Notes: generated by a model from the sequence alone, not told the origin. A stretch of DNA of 64,000 nucleotides from Polytrichum commune (GCA_950295325.1 OX485803.1:55691554-55755553); one strand, 5' to 3'; counted from the stretch's first letter, positions 44,416-57,027 are shown. Translations and numbers: made by a program.

Positions 44416-44817
44416 ATGAGGACTCAAACCGAGCGTAGTCGCCTCATCCTCCGCGAGATGGGTGCCTCCGGCGATAATTCTCGACCAAGTCTCTCCCCCC
44501 AGGCCCCCAAGCCCCAGCGCTCCGCGCAATTGGGGTTGCCAGAAGCAGACCTAGAAGAAGCCCCGTCGCCAGACACGGAGGTCGACTGTCCCACTCTAAC
44601 ATCTACCGAACTGGAAGATTCCTCCCCCCGAAATCTACGTGGTCTGCTGATACGAAGCCCACTTCTACGGAACTGCCTAGGAATATGTCAACGCAGAGAG
44701 GATATCGTCAAGATTCTCCAATTTTCTAACGAGGAGAATCGGATACGGTGGCACTCGCCACCATCTGCCACGTCACCATTCGCTTTATCTACTGGTTGCC
44801 CCCTAGGGTCCCACTAA
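44416..44817 (+). CDS. Hypothetical Pro/Ser-rich frame, divergent from syntaxin B
   Basis: A 133-codon frame opening MRTQTERSRLILREMG and rich in Pro, Ser and Leu (for example SLSPQAPKPQRS). I recognise no domain. It starts just outside the duplicated syntaxin B promoter, divergently oriented, so it could be the first exon of a gene sharing that promoter, a lncRNA region, or chance in a GC-richer stretch. No downstream exon was identified. Confidence 0.2.
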   Translation: MRTQTERSRLILREMGASGDNSRPSLSPQAPKPQRSAQLGLPEADLEEAPSPDTEVDCPTLTSTELEDSSPRNLRGLLIRSPLLRNCLGICQRREDIVKILQFSNEENRIRWHSPPSATSPFALSTGCPLGSH

Positions 44818-46139
44818 TAGCTGGCTTGCTAGGGCGATGGGCCCATTTAATATTTAACTCTTGGTCTTTTGCAAGTTTTGATTTTTTGGGCATGGATGGG
44901 CTGGCAATCTCATACACTCATAATGTCTTCTCGGATTCTCTATTGAAGTGCGGATCTTTCGACCCATTACAAGCACTGTGTATATTTGACAAAGAGTTTT
45001 TGCAAGTTTTTGACACACCATTTAGAATTTGACATGTAGTGTGACTTGTGAAGGAAAAAACGACACGTCAATTGACCCGTTGGAAATTGAAATGACACGT
45101 ACTACTAGGCATGTGACGTTGAGGTGACGATTAGAAGAAAATGTAGATGTTAATTGACATCCATTCTTGTTTTTGAAAACATCACGTGACACTTTGGATT
45201 TGAAGTTGAACGTCAAATGAAATTTGTCAAATATGCATATTGGTTACAAGTGTGAAGTTTTGTGGGCAATATGTGTGTGACATGTGCTTCCAGCAAGCAC
45301 TGTTTATTTTCTCCCCTCCCCCAATCGAGGTGAATTTTTTTTGGTCTAATTGCACTAGCTATCTATATACTTAAGGCTAGTTTAGACTACAGTTGAAAAG
45401 TGCACCGGTCAAGAATTTTAGGGGAATGGAGCAATATGATTGGCTATGAAATGGGTTCTTCATCAATTGGGGTTTACACTATAATCAAGACTTCTCCAAT
45501 GGAGAACCTCAAGCATGGATGAAAAAATATGACATGGCTCCCAACATGACAACACTTTTTGCTAGGGGAGTTCTATGAAGGTCAAGTTTCTTGGGTAACC
45601 GCAAACCCTCGGGCAAGAAACTTGGCCTCCAAAAAACTCCAACTTGAGGCTTTTTTTTTCTTTTTTTTCTTTTTTTTTTGTTGTCTTGTCCGACATACCA
45701 ACCAGTGCCTCAAATAACCTTGTCTTGGATAAAATTCTTGACCGACCCATGCACTTCTTCACCGTATTCTAAACCGACCCTTAGGAATCAACTTCATGGT
45801 ATATATACACATATATACACATCGTGTATTGCAAGCAGGTTGCATTGTTCCCTGTAATCTTTTGTACTTCTCAATATGTGCACAAAGTCAACTTCTTCAA
45901 TTGAACTATAGGGATTGGTGTGAATCCTTGGTGTAGTAGCACTTGTCCAATAGCTTTAAGCTCCATAAACATGCCCGGGTCTACATATGAGCTAAGTCTA
46001 TGCTCGAGGTTGAAGCCTCTCTTTGATTGTGCCAACCGGGTTGACATCGTATATCCTCTTGACTCCTAGGAAACCCACATTACCTTGACAATCTTGAACA
46101 AATTGAAGTAAATGGGTAATCCCTCTTGATTGTTTCCAC
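44818..46139. other. Intergenic, no gene recognised
   Basis: AT-rich DNA with poly-T/C tracts at about 45650-45680 and a short tandem TATATACACA stretch near 45798-45822. No coding or RNA gene was supported. Confidence 0.45.
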
Positions 46140-47019
46140 GGGGAGGTCACTCCCTCTTTAATTAATGCATACACGTGCGCTCATGACTTATTTATCGGAG
46201 GGCTATTTACCTTGTAAAAAAGATTATAAGGTATGGTATTTTTCAAAATAAAGGTAAATGTTTGTATTTTAATACACCCTATCAGTCATTATAATTTTTT
46301 GGTGGAATCATTAAAAAATACCCTATTTTATTTATACTACATTTTTTTCTTGTATTCCAAGTCACCAATTTTTTTGACTTTACCCCAAATATTTTCTCGA
46401 AGCCCAATTGTTGTCCATTTTTTTCTAAAACCATATTTTATTTCGTACACCCCATATTTTTAGGGTTCTGTAAGCAACATTTTTTTTCATGAAGGACATT
46501 TATCTTCTTACAACCATGAATTATGAAGTTCACTTATAATGCTAAACTCACATGAACTAAATCAAAACAATAAACCTATTAAGGCAAAGGCATGCAACTG
46601 AAGCATTGTCTTAGACTATGAAATAAGGTCAGACAAAGCGCCAAAATTTTCCCTCCCGGCATGTGGGTAGAGATCATTAACTTCACATTGAAACCGTTGG
46701 TTTAGTAACGTTCAAGCAAGGCAGCGTGCAAAGTCATTCATCCAAGCATTTCCAACTGAAAATTGCCTTTTTTTGATCCACTAGCACAAACCCTACCCTA
46801 GACCCGCTACCCCCAGTAATTGTTTCCACATTATTTTACATGTACTGACTAGGTAAAAGGGGCCATTATATGTGATGGTATTTTACATGTAAACATGTTT
46901 CATTATTTTAAAAATCCCTATATTATATGTACATTTTTGCGAAATTTACCTACGATGAATACATTAGACCCTATTTTTTATCGCACGTTGTTTCTACGAC
47001 TTTCGCTAGTGACCTCCCC
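46140..47019. mobile_element. Candidate non-autonomous element, GGGGAGGTCACT ends
   Basis: GGGGAGGTCACT at 46140 and AGTGACCTCCCC ending at 47019 form a 12-bp perfect inverted pair about 880 bp apart. The interior is very AT-rich and has no transposase. The same motif bounds the element at 11967-12230, suggesting a family. The inverted match does not extend far beyond 12 bp, so this could be two fragments. Confidence 0.35.
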
Positions 47020-47441
47020 TTGTTGTTATCACACATAAATATTCATGGAAGTGGACTCTTCATATAACTTACAAACTAACATGAGTGTAGAAAGGGGTAT
47101 TATTTAAGACATCGGCGTGCATAATATACGTAAGGGAGAGGTGTTGTTTTTTCTCTAGTGTGTACAAGTAAAAAGGCTATTAATTTTTTTCTAAAGTAAA
47201 GGTATACGAACAAAAGGGGGCCCTTTGGGTAGAGAAAAAATTAACAATAGATGTGCTAGTTTCATCCAATTTACCTTATTCTACTATATTTTTTGAGCTA
47301 GATTATTATGAGTTATATCTTATGGATGGAAAACATTTTGACAATTGTTTTATTGGTAGATTATGCATGTCGGTTCCCTTGGGATAGTATGGTGTGGAGG
47401 TGCATTGTTTAATGAGATAACTCTTCATAAGTTGTGTAATA
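47020..47441. other. Intergenic, no gene recognised
   Basis: AT-rich flank to the left of the CACTA-like candidate. No frame or repeat structure supported. Confidence 0.4.
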
Positions 47442-50400
47442 CACTACAAGGAAAACACGAAAAAATGACTACGACCATATGACCGGATATGACTATCGGT
47501 TTTAGAGTAGTCATGTTGAACCAAAGTGATGACTAGAAGTGACTGTAGTCATTATATGATTAGGTTTTTAGTCATATTGGACATGACCTAGATGTGTACC
47601 GTGTAGAGAACGTGTTGGGAACATGTTGGGAACATGTTATCTCAGTTTTTTTTTTCTTCGTGATAGTCATAACGGACCACATCACTAAGATTAGTACTTA
47701 GCTTACTACGATTTTCAAGTCTTAATAATGAATGGTTATTGCATTTGGACTTCCTTCATACTTATTCATGTCGTGAGTCCCGGGTCTTTGATCATTTCAG
47801 CAAATGTTTTGTGCCAGTGGCATTTTTGTTAATTGTATATTGTATTTTGAAAATACAATCATTTTTTACTTATTTGCAATGCTTTTGAGTTCTATTAATT
47901 TTACACAACATCATACTTTATTTCTTGGATTTGCAATATGCATATACATAGTCTCTACAATCACAAAAATAATGATATACACCTATACCTACTATCTTTG
48001 TCATGCGACCTCCTTTTCTAATGTCAGATAACGTCATCTTCCAAATTTGGATGTTATGTCACAACATCCAACGCTTGGTTCAACATCTTCCATAGTTAGA
48101 ACCATGCATCCCCTCAATACATGGGTATCAGGTGTCGTGTCAATGGAAGTGGATATGGGACTTAGGCCATAATGTTCTTCGGATTTGCCTTACTACAAAC
48201 TATGCATTTCAGGTCTTCTATCTACCTTTGATGATACTCTTGAACTTCGTGGATCTCTTCGTAAAACAATCTTCCACCCATTTTTTTTCTTGTTATCTAC
48301 AGAAAAAACAATTATTGCATGTGAAGGGGAAATGCAAATGAATATGTTGAATAAGGGATCAATCGATCAAATTTGAAGAGTGTGAATCATTTGCACATGC
48401 ATTTGATACTCAAAAAATCGTAAAGCAATTTAAGAGAATAAACATTGCAATTAAATGCGTTGTTCGAGAACCCTCGTATAATGGATTTATTTATTCCTCT
48501 AGGACCTTCGTAAGCTCTACCTCCTCGAACTTTTCTTCTTCCATGGCAGTGGCATCTTCGTCATCCTCGAGTCCATCATTAATTGGAGTATGGTTGTTGT
48601 TGTACCTACCCAGACACTATATTATCATTCGTACAACTTTAAATTATTCATGTTTGCTTTCGGTATTTGGAGATTCCAGTAACTATGTTCAAATTTTGTA
48701 GTCATAAAGTCAAAAATAAGGTCTACATTTAATTATCCACATGGTTTCAAAGTTTGTAGTCATGGAGTCCAAAACAATGACTACATTTTGTCATTTGTAT
48801 GGAAGTCGGCTACAACAGTTTGTTTTAGAGAGGACATCTAAAATTTGGAATTGCTAACTCTCCCTAAACTATGCCAAATGGAGCAGTGCATCCATGCTTC
48901 ACTCAAGGCCACTATAGTGGTTCAATTTATTAGGTAATACGTGAATAATCCACATCAGTCTTTAATTTCTTGTGTTGCTACAACATAGCATATTCCCAGG
49001 CTTTGGGGTTCCATGGTGTAGGCAATGACACATAGTCCCATTGCACATTGGCAATCTCCTCCCTCCTAATAGAGTTATAAATGAAACATACAATGTTTAC
49101 GTTCAAAACATCCCCATCTTGGTAGATGGTTTTTTTTAGTTGTAGCATATATTTTATAAACCATGGTTTTGCTTTGTACATACTTTTGCACTTTGTTTTA
49201 AAAAACAATTTCCCTACAAATGACAATAATTCATCCTTGGCCTTTGCTACTTGCAATGCAAATACACCCATTCCATGTATGGATGCGTTGACACTCTAAC
49301 CTCTCACTTCCTATTCCAATATGTAAAAGGAGTGAGCTTCGGAATTGTTCATGAGCCCCATTGCCTATGAAAAATATCCGTCCCAAAATTACGCGCCAAC
49401 CTTTGTTGGTCGTAAAATGAACTAGGCTCTCCATCCCTTTAAAGTAGTAGAGTAGCTAAAATTATAGATTGTAAAGCAAAAATTGTTGCAACCTACACAT
49501 AAGGTCTCTGCATTTCCTACATGTTTGAATGCAACATAGCAAACTATGCACCATCCCACCTAGACACTCCTTAGAAGAAGAAAAACATCAACAATGTTTA
49601 GCAAACATATTATGATTGATTTATTGAATTCAAGATCTTGCTTGTACTCTCCAAGATATTTGCGGATGGTTTTTTTTACAACATTTTTGCACCCATGCAT
49701 TATTATATAGGCATGCGTAACTTGTGAGTTGTTGTCTATCTGCTTCCTTCTCCTCTATGTCCCACAATTATAACTGCAGAAGATCTTCTCATGATTTTGG
49801 ATCCATTTCCAAATGGTTCTATGCAATTAAAAGGGGTCCAATCTCTTTCTTGTACACGACAGTCTTGTGAATGACATATACAAGTTCAGGGATGACAGTT
49901 GAATTATTTAGAATTTTACTATGAATGAATTTGATCACGTCTATGCCTAGTCAACTTATGACTAGTTGTAGTGCTTAGTAAAGCAAATAGATGATTACCA
50001 ATAGTAATCAATGTAGTAAGCAATAGAGAAACACCTAAACCTAACGAGGATTTGTAACTAAGACTAATCATACATGTAGGACAACCATGATTAAATGTAG
50101 TCATTATCTTTATAAACCGATGATTACATGTAGTCATAAAAAATAAACAACTTTAATTCCGTGGCCGAGTATTTATTTCTGTGTCTGCTTTCCTCTTTGC
50201 TCCAGTGTGTTGTTCTTTGACCTTCATTTGTTCTTCGGCGTTCTTTCTTTTGGTCTAGCTTGCTTAGTCCTCTCCTTCATCTTCTCAATTGGAATTTTGT
50301 TGTTAGATTGAGGTGTGAAATTTGTTTCTAGGTGTCTACAACCTTTGAATCAATTATTGTCTCAACATTTGTCTTCCACTGGAAGAAAAATGACTCAATA

Positions 50401-52281
50401 CCTCCATTCTCGTCATTTTCCTTTGTATATGTGATATTGAGGTTTGTAGCCAATTTACTGGGTGAGCATGTAGAAGAGATATTCCAAGGAATTGCTAAAA
50501 TGCCACAAAAATCGAGTGTTGTTTTGGATTGAATGTCAATGTTGTTGTTTGACATGTTTGAGGATTCAAAAAATGTCCTTATTCTAGGCAAGAAAAGGTG
50601 AACCATCATAGTGGCCATTCTAAACCAAGCTATGGACCTACTTTTACTTGATATTTCATGTTTGATCTAGTACTAGATTAAGGAAGGAAGACCTTTGCAT
50701 CGGAGGGAGTGGAGACGACGACAACAAGGAGATGACAGAATGGGACGAAGAGTGCACACCGCCGCCGAATCAACGACCCGCAGTAAATGTGCGTAATCCT
50801 AAATCCATTTTTTTTAGAAAATATGACTAAGACTAATTATTCCTTTAGAAAAAACGACTAAGACTAGTCATTTCTATAGAAAATGTGACTAAGATTAGTC
50901 ACATAAGTTATAGTTATGATTGATTATATTCATTAGTTTATAAAACATTACTACAACTAGTTATGTAGTTGGTCATCACTAGTGGTTGTGTACTCACTTG
51001 TAAATCATCCATATGTATAGGAAAATGCCAAATAGAGAGCCTCAAATTTAGGAGAGAAGAAGATGACCCTAGACGATGTTGGCAATCGCATGTTTATTTA
51101 CATGGTTTTTTTATGAGGTTTTGATGTACATAATCATTAGAATTGCAGGTAGTCACAGTGGATGAATAAGCTTCACCGCCCTCCACATTTTCAACATAGA
51201 ATATTATACAAATGATGGGTTATAAAAAGAGAAATGATGAAAATATATTTGTACATTGAAAAATAACAAATGTAGAAGGGGATACATTGCATGGAGTTAT
51301 AATATATGAAGGTTGTGTGTCTCTAAAGATGCAGAGGAGTCACGACTATGAATATAACCTCTTCAGGATTGTAGAATTGGATAATCCTCCCATCAAGAAG
51401 ATTGGAAAAGTTGTAAGGAACTTTATAATGTAATTCACTGAGTTTTTACACCATGCATATATAAAGTCGTAAATGAATGTAGAAAACATATTTTGGGTAG
51501 ATGATGGGTAGTAATGTATATCATTTGTAATGAGTAGTTTGAATATACTTAGTGAATGACATATGTACGTGAGATGTCTCATAGTAAAATATTTTATAGA
51601 CATTTACTATGTTTTGTCATCTATTGTAGTAAAATATTTCAATATATTGACTATATGGATTCATCTTTTGCAGTCCACTATTTGAATACGATGACTATGC
51701 TCGGTCATATTTTGCTGTAAAGTATTTAAATATAATGATTAGATTTAGTCATATCATGAAGTAAAATGTTTGAAGATGATGACTATACTTAGTCATCTTG
51801 TTCATACGAATAACATAATTTTTATGAATTTAATTTTTGATTTTTTAAATATACTATTTATAGTCATATAAAATGACTACGTTGAATCATCAAAATTGAA
51901 ATAATTACTACTAGACCAAAAATAATGACTAGCCCCTCAGAATGTAAAGCGCCAAAGATGATTCATTTTAACAAACAATCATGTATCATATGACTATTTT
52001 AAGTCATAATATGACTAAAATTAGTCATTAATGAACGAATGTACTTATCATATGACTACATATACTAAAGATTATGTTGTCATATAAATACAAAACATGA
52101 CTAATTCTAATCAAAGGACATGACTACACATGACTAAATATAATTACATATGCATGACTAAATATAGTGAGAAATGACGAAGGGTCGAGGGATAACCCAA
52201 AATAAGGTCCCAAAACCCCATGGGGAACGCGCCATGAGAAACGAAAATTGTCCAATATAACCATAGTCATTTTGTCTAGTG
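47442..52281. mobile_element. CACTA-like DNA transposon candidate with dyad subterminal repeats
   Basis: The left end CACTACAAGGAAAACACGAA resembles the CACTACAAGAAAA terminus of plant En/Spm elements. The right end, in complement, reads CACTAGACAAAATGACTATG. Both ends and their flanks are packed with ATGACTA/TAGTCAT units in both orientations, many forming short palindromes: CGACTAAGACTAGTCAT (50855-50871), GTGACTAAGATTAGTCAC (50885-50902), ATGACTATACTTAGTCAT (51778-51795). Further clusters lie at 47460-47610, 49920-50140 and 51690-52120. Subterminal repeat arrays are a hallmark of CACTA elements. No transposase is recognisable. A fragmentary minus-strand frame ends with VQWDYVSLPTPWNPKAWEY (48978-49271 and upstream) but I cannot place it. 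A 3-bp target duplication is not seen, so the right boundary is uncertain. Confidence 0.5.
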
Positions 52282-53996
52282 CGACTGCTCGGACATGACC
52301 AGGTTGAGGACTAGAAATAATACAACTTGTATAAGACACGGGTTGATTTAATTTTCCTGTAGGGTTTTGAGCCAACAATATTCCTATTGCAATCCTAGAA
52401 GCATCTTTATGTATGTGAAACAATAGTGTCCAATTGGGGGCTAGTAAAACATTATATTCTATGTATGTTTTTTTGATTTGTTGAAATGTTGCTTCTGCAA
52501 ACTTATCCTAGTGTTGTATGTGGTTATAATACGGGCGGTTAAAATATGAGATTGGTTTGGCTATGGTTGCCAAGTCTTTGATAAATATCCAATTAAATTG
52601 AGCAAAGCTAAGAAACCATTATACGGCTTTCTAGTCTAGTGGTGAAGTTAAGTTCATGATATCGTTTGTCCCCATTGGGTCAGGTAGTCTCCCTTGTTTG
52701 CAAACTATATATCCCAATATAACTCCAGACATATGAAGGAATGCGCATTTTTCAGCATCAAGATTGACGTTGCTTCAGTGTTTAGAATTACTTTGAGATG
52801 CTCCACATGTTTTTTCATAGGCCCATATATAGCGCCGCCATCTAGATATATTATAAAGAACTTCTTCATAAATTCATGGAATATTAGTTCCATAACACAT
52901 TGAAACATCATTGGCACATTCATGGCCCCAAAGGGCATCCGTTTGAATTGGTATGGACCCCATTATGTTATAAACGCAAATTGTTACTTGTCTTCCATGG
53001 CCATGGCCACTTGGTATATCATGAGAAACAATCAATGAAAGAACGCATCTCGTGTCCCACTATTTCATCAATGATTTCTTCCATGTTAGGTAGTGGATAG
53101 TGACATGTCCATATTGCAACATTAGGCTTTTTAAAATCAACGCAAATACATAAGGTTCCATTCTTTTTTAGAATAATTGCCATAGATGAAAGCCATGGTT
53201 CAACATCAATGGGAGAGATAAACTTGGCGACCATGAGTTTATCCAACTTTCCAACTTTTCTAGCATAGTTCGGATTCATATGGCATTTTCGTTGTTGTGT
53301 TGGTATGGCGTTTAGCTTGAATTCAAAATTGTGTTCAGCAATGGATATGGGTATCGATCCCCTTTAGACATTTAAGGGTCCAAGCAATCACATCTTTGTA
53401 CTTTAAAAAAAATTCATTATTGTTCGTTTAACAACTAACAAAGCTTTGAAGTTTCTTTTTATGTATTTAGGGTTGTCTCGAGAGCTTAGATTGACTAGCT
53501 CCAAGTTGTCCTTTGGTGGAGATGATTATTCCTTGTTCCAAAGTAGCCATGGCCATGGAAGACAAGTAACAATTTGACTCATCATGTTAAGGAAATGTGA
53601 TGGCACATCATTTTTTTTTTTGTTTCCAACGAGAGTGTTGCCACTAATATGTTTGTTGTTTTGAACTCCGCAATTTGCATAAGATCGTTTGAAAACAATT
53701 CTTCATTTGCCATAATTGTGGCCATGAACACATCGAGAGTCATATTTTGTACTTGTTTAATAGTGGTTACGGGGACATTGCCTTTGATTAGTGTGTTAAT
53801 CATTTGATCCTGATGTTGTACTACGATGACATTGGTGGCCCAATTATGTGTGGTACGACTATCTCATAGCCATGGTCTTCTTAAGATGACATGGAACAAC
53901 TTTTCCGTTGGCAAATCTAATACAATGTACGTGATCGGTATTGTAACCCCATTAACTATGGTTGGTACGTGTGGAGTAATTATTTTTGCAAATTCT
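52282..53996 (-). pseudogene. Ty3/gypsy pol remnant (protease, RT, start of RNase H)
   Basis: Minus strand, read from high to low coordinates. Protease C-terminal block FHVILRRPWL with an NWATN-type follow-up (about 53820-53990). Linker then KNGTLCICVDFKKPNVA and the MNPNYARKV start of RT (53019-53279). MPFGAMNVPMMFQCVMELIF and the mutated catalytic box IIYLDGG, where the family has YLDD (52705-52938). RNase H beginning HKDASRIAIGILLAQ with QPVSYTS (about 52290-52420). Frames are interrupted by stops and shifts and the active-site Asp pair is broken. No LTRs or integrase. Its 3' end abuts the CACTA-like candidate, which may have truncated it. Confidence 0.75.
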
Positions 53997-55026
53997 AGTT
54001 AGATTAAGTTAAAATAACTTAATCAGTGTTGAATATATAAATGACATGTGCAAATTAGGATCATAGTCTAGGAGATTGGGAAAGGAGAAAACATGAAGAG
54101 ACTATAGTAAGGTTGGTGAAGGTGTAGCCTTAAGATTTGGCATATGTATTCTTGTAAGTATTTAGACCATTCTTGCCCGGGAATAAGGGCGGAATTTTTT
54201 TGTTTAACCTACCTCGAACCTTTGTTGGATTTTAGTGTCAATAGACTTTGAAGTTCGTTGCATTGTTGTGGGAGCAAAGTTTGATCCTTGAAAATGGGAC
54301 TCACTCTAGCTTGTGGATGTTGGTATAATTCTTAAAAGTATTGTTTAAGGAGTGATTCCTCTGATTATTGACTAAGTATTAATTTGAACTTGAGTGTGAA
54401 CATAACCTTTGCGTGAATTATGTTGTGTGTTGTGAACCGTGACCTAAAACCGTGAATTGCTTTGTGAATTTATTAAATCATGGTCTCGTGAGTGCAATAT
54501 AACTTATACATGTGATTATCCATGGAACATATTGTACCTGAGCAATTTACCATGTCAAGACCATCGTCTAAGGGTTGGTTGGACAAGGAGTAGCTAGAGG
54601 TTAACTAGTGCTTTAAAGGCTAGAAACTAGTGCGTTAAATGTACAAGACTTGAACATGAAAGCCTATAGTTGGTTTTGGACACACAATTATAACCAACAC
54701 TTTGGAAATTATAGTTTATCTATAAGGCATCTAAATTCTATATGCTAGAATTCCTTTTCAATTGTCAACAATTGATTCAACAATTGGAAGAACTTTGATA
54801 AAAAGATAAAAATAATATAAACCATGTTTATATGGTTATTTAGATGTTTTAAGGTGTAGTTATCATATTTGACGAACATAAATCCGCAATAGCCAATGAC
54901 AAGCACTAGCATTTGAGGTTCTTGCATGGTATATAGACCCAAATGGTATCACAAACAAAACGACCATCAAATACCCATGCCCTGTTGGTATCAAGAAATA
55001 TGAAATCCTCATTATAGATACATGAG
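53997..55026. other. Intergenic, no gene recognised
   Basis: AT-rich; possibly the eroded gag/leader of the adjacent gypsy remnant, but no frame supports it. Confidence 0.4.
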
Positions 55027-55690
55027 AGGTTTAAACAAGAAAACAGTAGAACCGTGAGGCTCTGTCCTTTACTATGAAAGACTACACTTATAGTTGTCCA
55101 CTTTGCTCATGCCAATTCATGATTATTTATTATACCAAACCTTTCTTGGATTTTGTGTACCTTCTTCTCAAATGCAGGTCAAGGATTTTGATATCACCCG
55201 AAATTTTTAGAATAAATAATCAAGAACTGCCGAAATAACTATAGTTAACTAGATTTCTTTCAATGCATTTTAGGGAGCAATTATAGTTCTATATATACAT
55301 ATACATATACATATACATACACATACACATACACATACACATACATACATATACATATACATATATAATTATAGTTAACATCCACATTAAACAAGAAAAC
55401 GGTAGAACCGTGAGGCTTTGTCCTTTATTATGAAAGACTACAACTGTAGATGTCCACTTTGCTCATGCTAGTTTATGGTTATTTACTATACCTATAACCA
55501 AGCCTTTCTTGGATTATGTGCACCTTCTTCTCAAATGCAGGTCAAGGACTGAAGCTACTCATTTAACACCCAAATTTTTAAAATAAATAATCAATAACTA
55601 CCAAAATAACTATAGTTAACTATATTGTTTTCAATACATTTTAGGGAGCAACTATAGTTAACTACATATATATAACTATAGTTAACATTC
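55027..55690. repeat. About 360-bp tandem duplication with microsatellite junction
   Basis: Unit 1 (about 55027-55382) and unit 2 (about 55383-55690) share AAACAAGAAAAC-GTAGAACCG, GTGAGGCT-TGTCCTTTA, TTTCTTGGATT-TGT, CTTCTTCTCAAATGCAGGTC, AACTATAGTTAACTA and TTTAGGGAGCAA. Between them lies a (ACATAT)/(ACATAC) microsatellite, about 55288-55367. Confidence 0.85.
55288..55367. repeat. ACATAT/ACATAC microsatellite
   Basis: About 80 bp of TATACA, CATACA and ACATAC hexamers, at the junction of the two 360-bp duplicated units. Confidence 0.9.
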
Positions 55691-55701
55691 ACATTAAATC
55701 A

Positions 55702-55941
55702 ACTGGACCAAAAAGAACATGAACAAGTAACGTCCAAGTGTGAACGCAAAGTGGTTAGGAAATTTGTTCTTGAAATAGAGAAGTTGATGCATAGTCTTTG
55801 TCCTATAGACAAAGCCAATAAAGTGGACCAAAAATAACAAGAACAAGTAACGTCCAAGTGTGAACGCAAAGTGGTTAGGAAAGCTGCTCTTGAAACGAAG
55901 AAGTTGATGCATAGCCTCTGTCCTACAGACAGAGCCAATAA
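55702..55941. repeat. Exact-length 120-bp tandem duplication
   Basis: Unit 1 (55702-55821) and unit 2 (55822-55941) are about 90 percent alike by eye, sharing TGGACCAAAAA, GAACAAGTAACGTCCAAGTG, TGAACGCAAAGTGGTTAGGA, AGAAGTTGATGCATAG and GACA-AGCCAATAAA. The unit is a multiple of three, so minus-strand frames stay open across both copies. I treat that as a consequence of the repeat, not evidence of a gene. Confidence 0.9.
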
Positions 55942-56054
55942 AATGATAGTAGTCCAATGCTAGTAGTTGCCATGCCTACTTTGGTTTGTCAAGTCAAATT
56001 TGAGGTTTGTGATTGTTATTAAGATAGACAACCCTTATTCTGTTACTTTCCTCA

Positions 56055-56395
56055 TTAGAACACCTATATTTGAATGGAATGTGGTTAGGTGTGTCTCCAA
56101 GCATGGTATCATAAAGACATATGCTTAAAAGAGATTGGACTGTATGCTCAAAATATGATAGCCATTCTCATCTCAATGGCCAACATAATTGAGGAAGCAT
56201 ATATGACCATTAAATGAGCACGAGAATCTTCACTTTGATAATAGAATAGATGCTCATATAAGCTCTGAAAATTGTGAGGAAAGTGCTACAACCTTGATTT
56301 GGATATGCTGACCATCTTGTACTAATGCGCGTGTTTCATATCCTGGGAGAAGTGGGCTGCTTGGAAATAGTAACCATTTAAGACCCATCTACCTT
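56055..56395 (+). repeat. Dispersed repeat family A, copy 5 (best preserved)
   Basis: Forward copy with AGAACACCTATATTTGAATG, GTGGTTAGGTGTG, AAAAGAGATTGGAC, TGAGCACGAGAATCTTCACT, GTGAGGAAAGTGCT, TGCTGACCATCTTGTACTAA, GTTTCATATCCTGGGAGAAG and AGACCCATCTACCTTACC. It lies about 630 bp upstream of the SMU2/RED start codon. Confidence 0.75.
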
Positions 56396-57027
56396 ACCCA
56401 TCACTGTTGTATCGATACACGAGAGCGGATGAATGTTGGTATCGAGAGGATGAATTATGGTACTGTATTTCCTTCTTATTAGACAAAGCGTATCCAACTT
56501 TCCCGGACAAGATGAACGTAGATGGATATTTCATCCATCGTGCCCAATCCACTCACCAGAACATTTGAGGATGAGAGTTTCTGGATGACTACACTCGTCC
56601 AGATATCATCCACTCATCGCACCAGTTAGGCTCTCGCCTGAGGCAAATGCAAAAAACCTTCGTCTCGTCGCATCCATGGCGGTCGGGCTTCGCAGACTCA
56701 TCTAAGAAGAACAAATTCGCCCTCTCCACGTTCTATAAATTTTTTTTTGGCACACACAATTCCGACGAAGAAAATCGTTGTGCTACTTCGTCCAATTTGG
56801 CGCAATTTCGAGCGAGAACGAAGGTTTTGAAGGTGAATGTAGCTTACGGGGTTTAGGAGTTTTTCTCACGGAAAGGGATAACGGAGAGGGAGAGTTTCCG
56901 GATTGATGTTATGGTTTTAGGAGATTGGAGAGCTTATGTGCGTGGGATTGATTGCGCAAGGGCGTTGAATTTGAAACCCTAATTTGAGGCCCTAGGGTTT
57001 GGGTTTTTTGAGGGAGCCCTGGAAGAG
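56396..57027 (+). promoter_or_regulatory. Probable promoter and 5' leader of the SMU2/RED gene
   Basis: Immediately upstream of the ATG at 57028. AAACCCTAA (about 56974-56982) and CCTAGGGTTT (about 56991-57000) are mutually inverted telo-box-like motifs, typical of plant housekeeping promoters and leaders. A plus-strand frame at 56647-56856 lies inside this region and may be leader sequence or an upstream ORF. Transcription start unknown. Confidence 0.4.

Noticed and set aside
47439-52284. 3-bp target duplication for the CACTA-like element
   Set aside because: Left flank ATA and right flank CGA do not match, so the boundary or the class may be wrong.
55694-55957. Minus-strand repetitive protein
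   Set aside because: Open frame follows from a 120-bp tandem duplication of length divisible by three; there is no start context or splice support.
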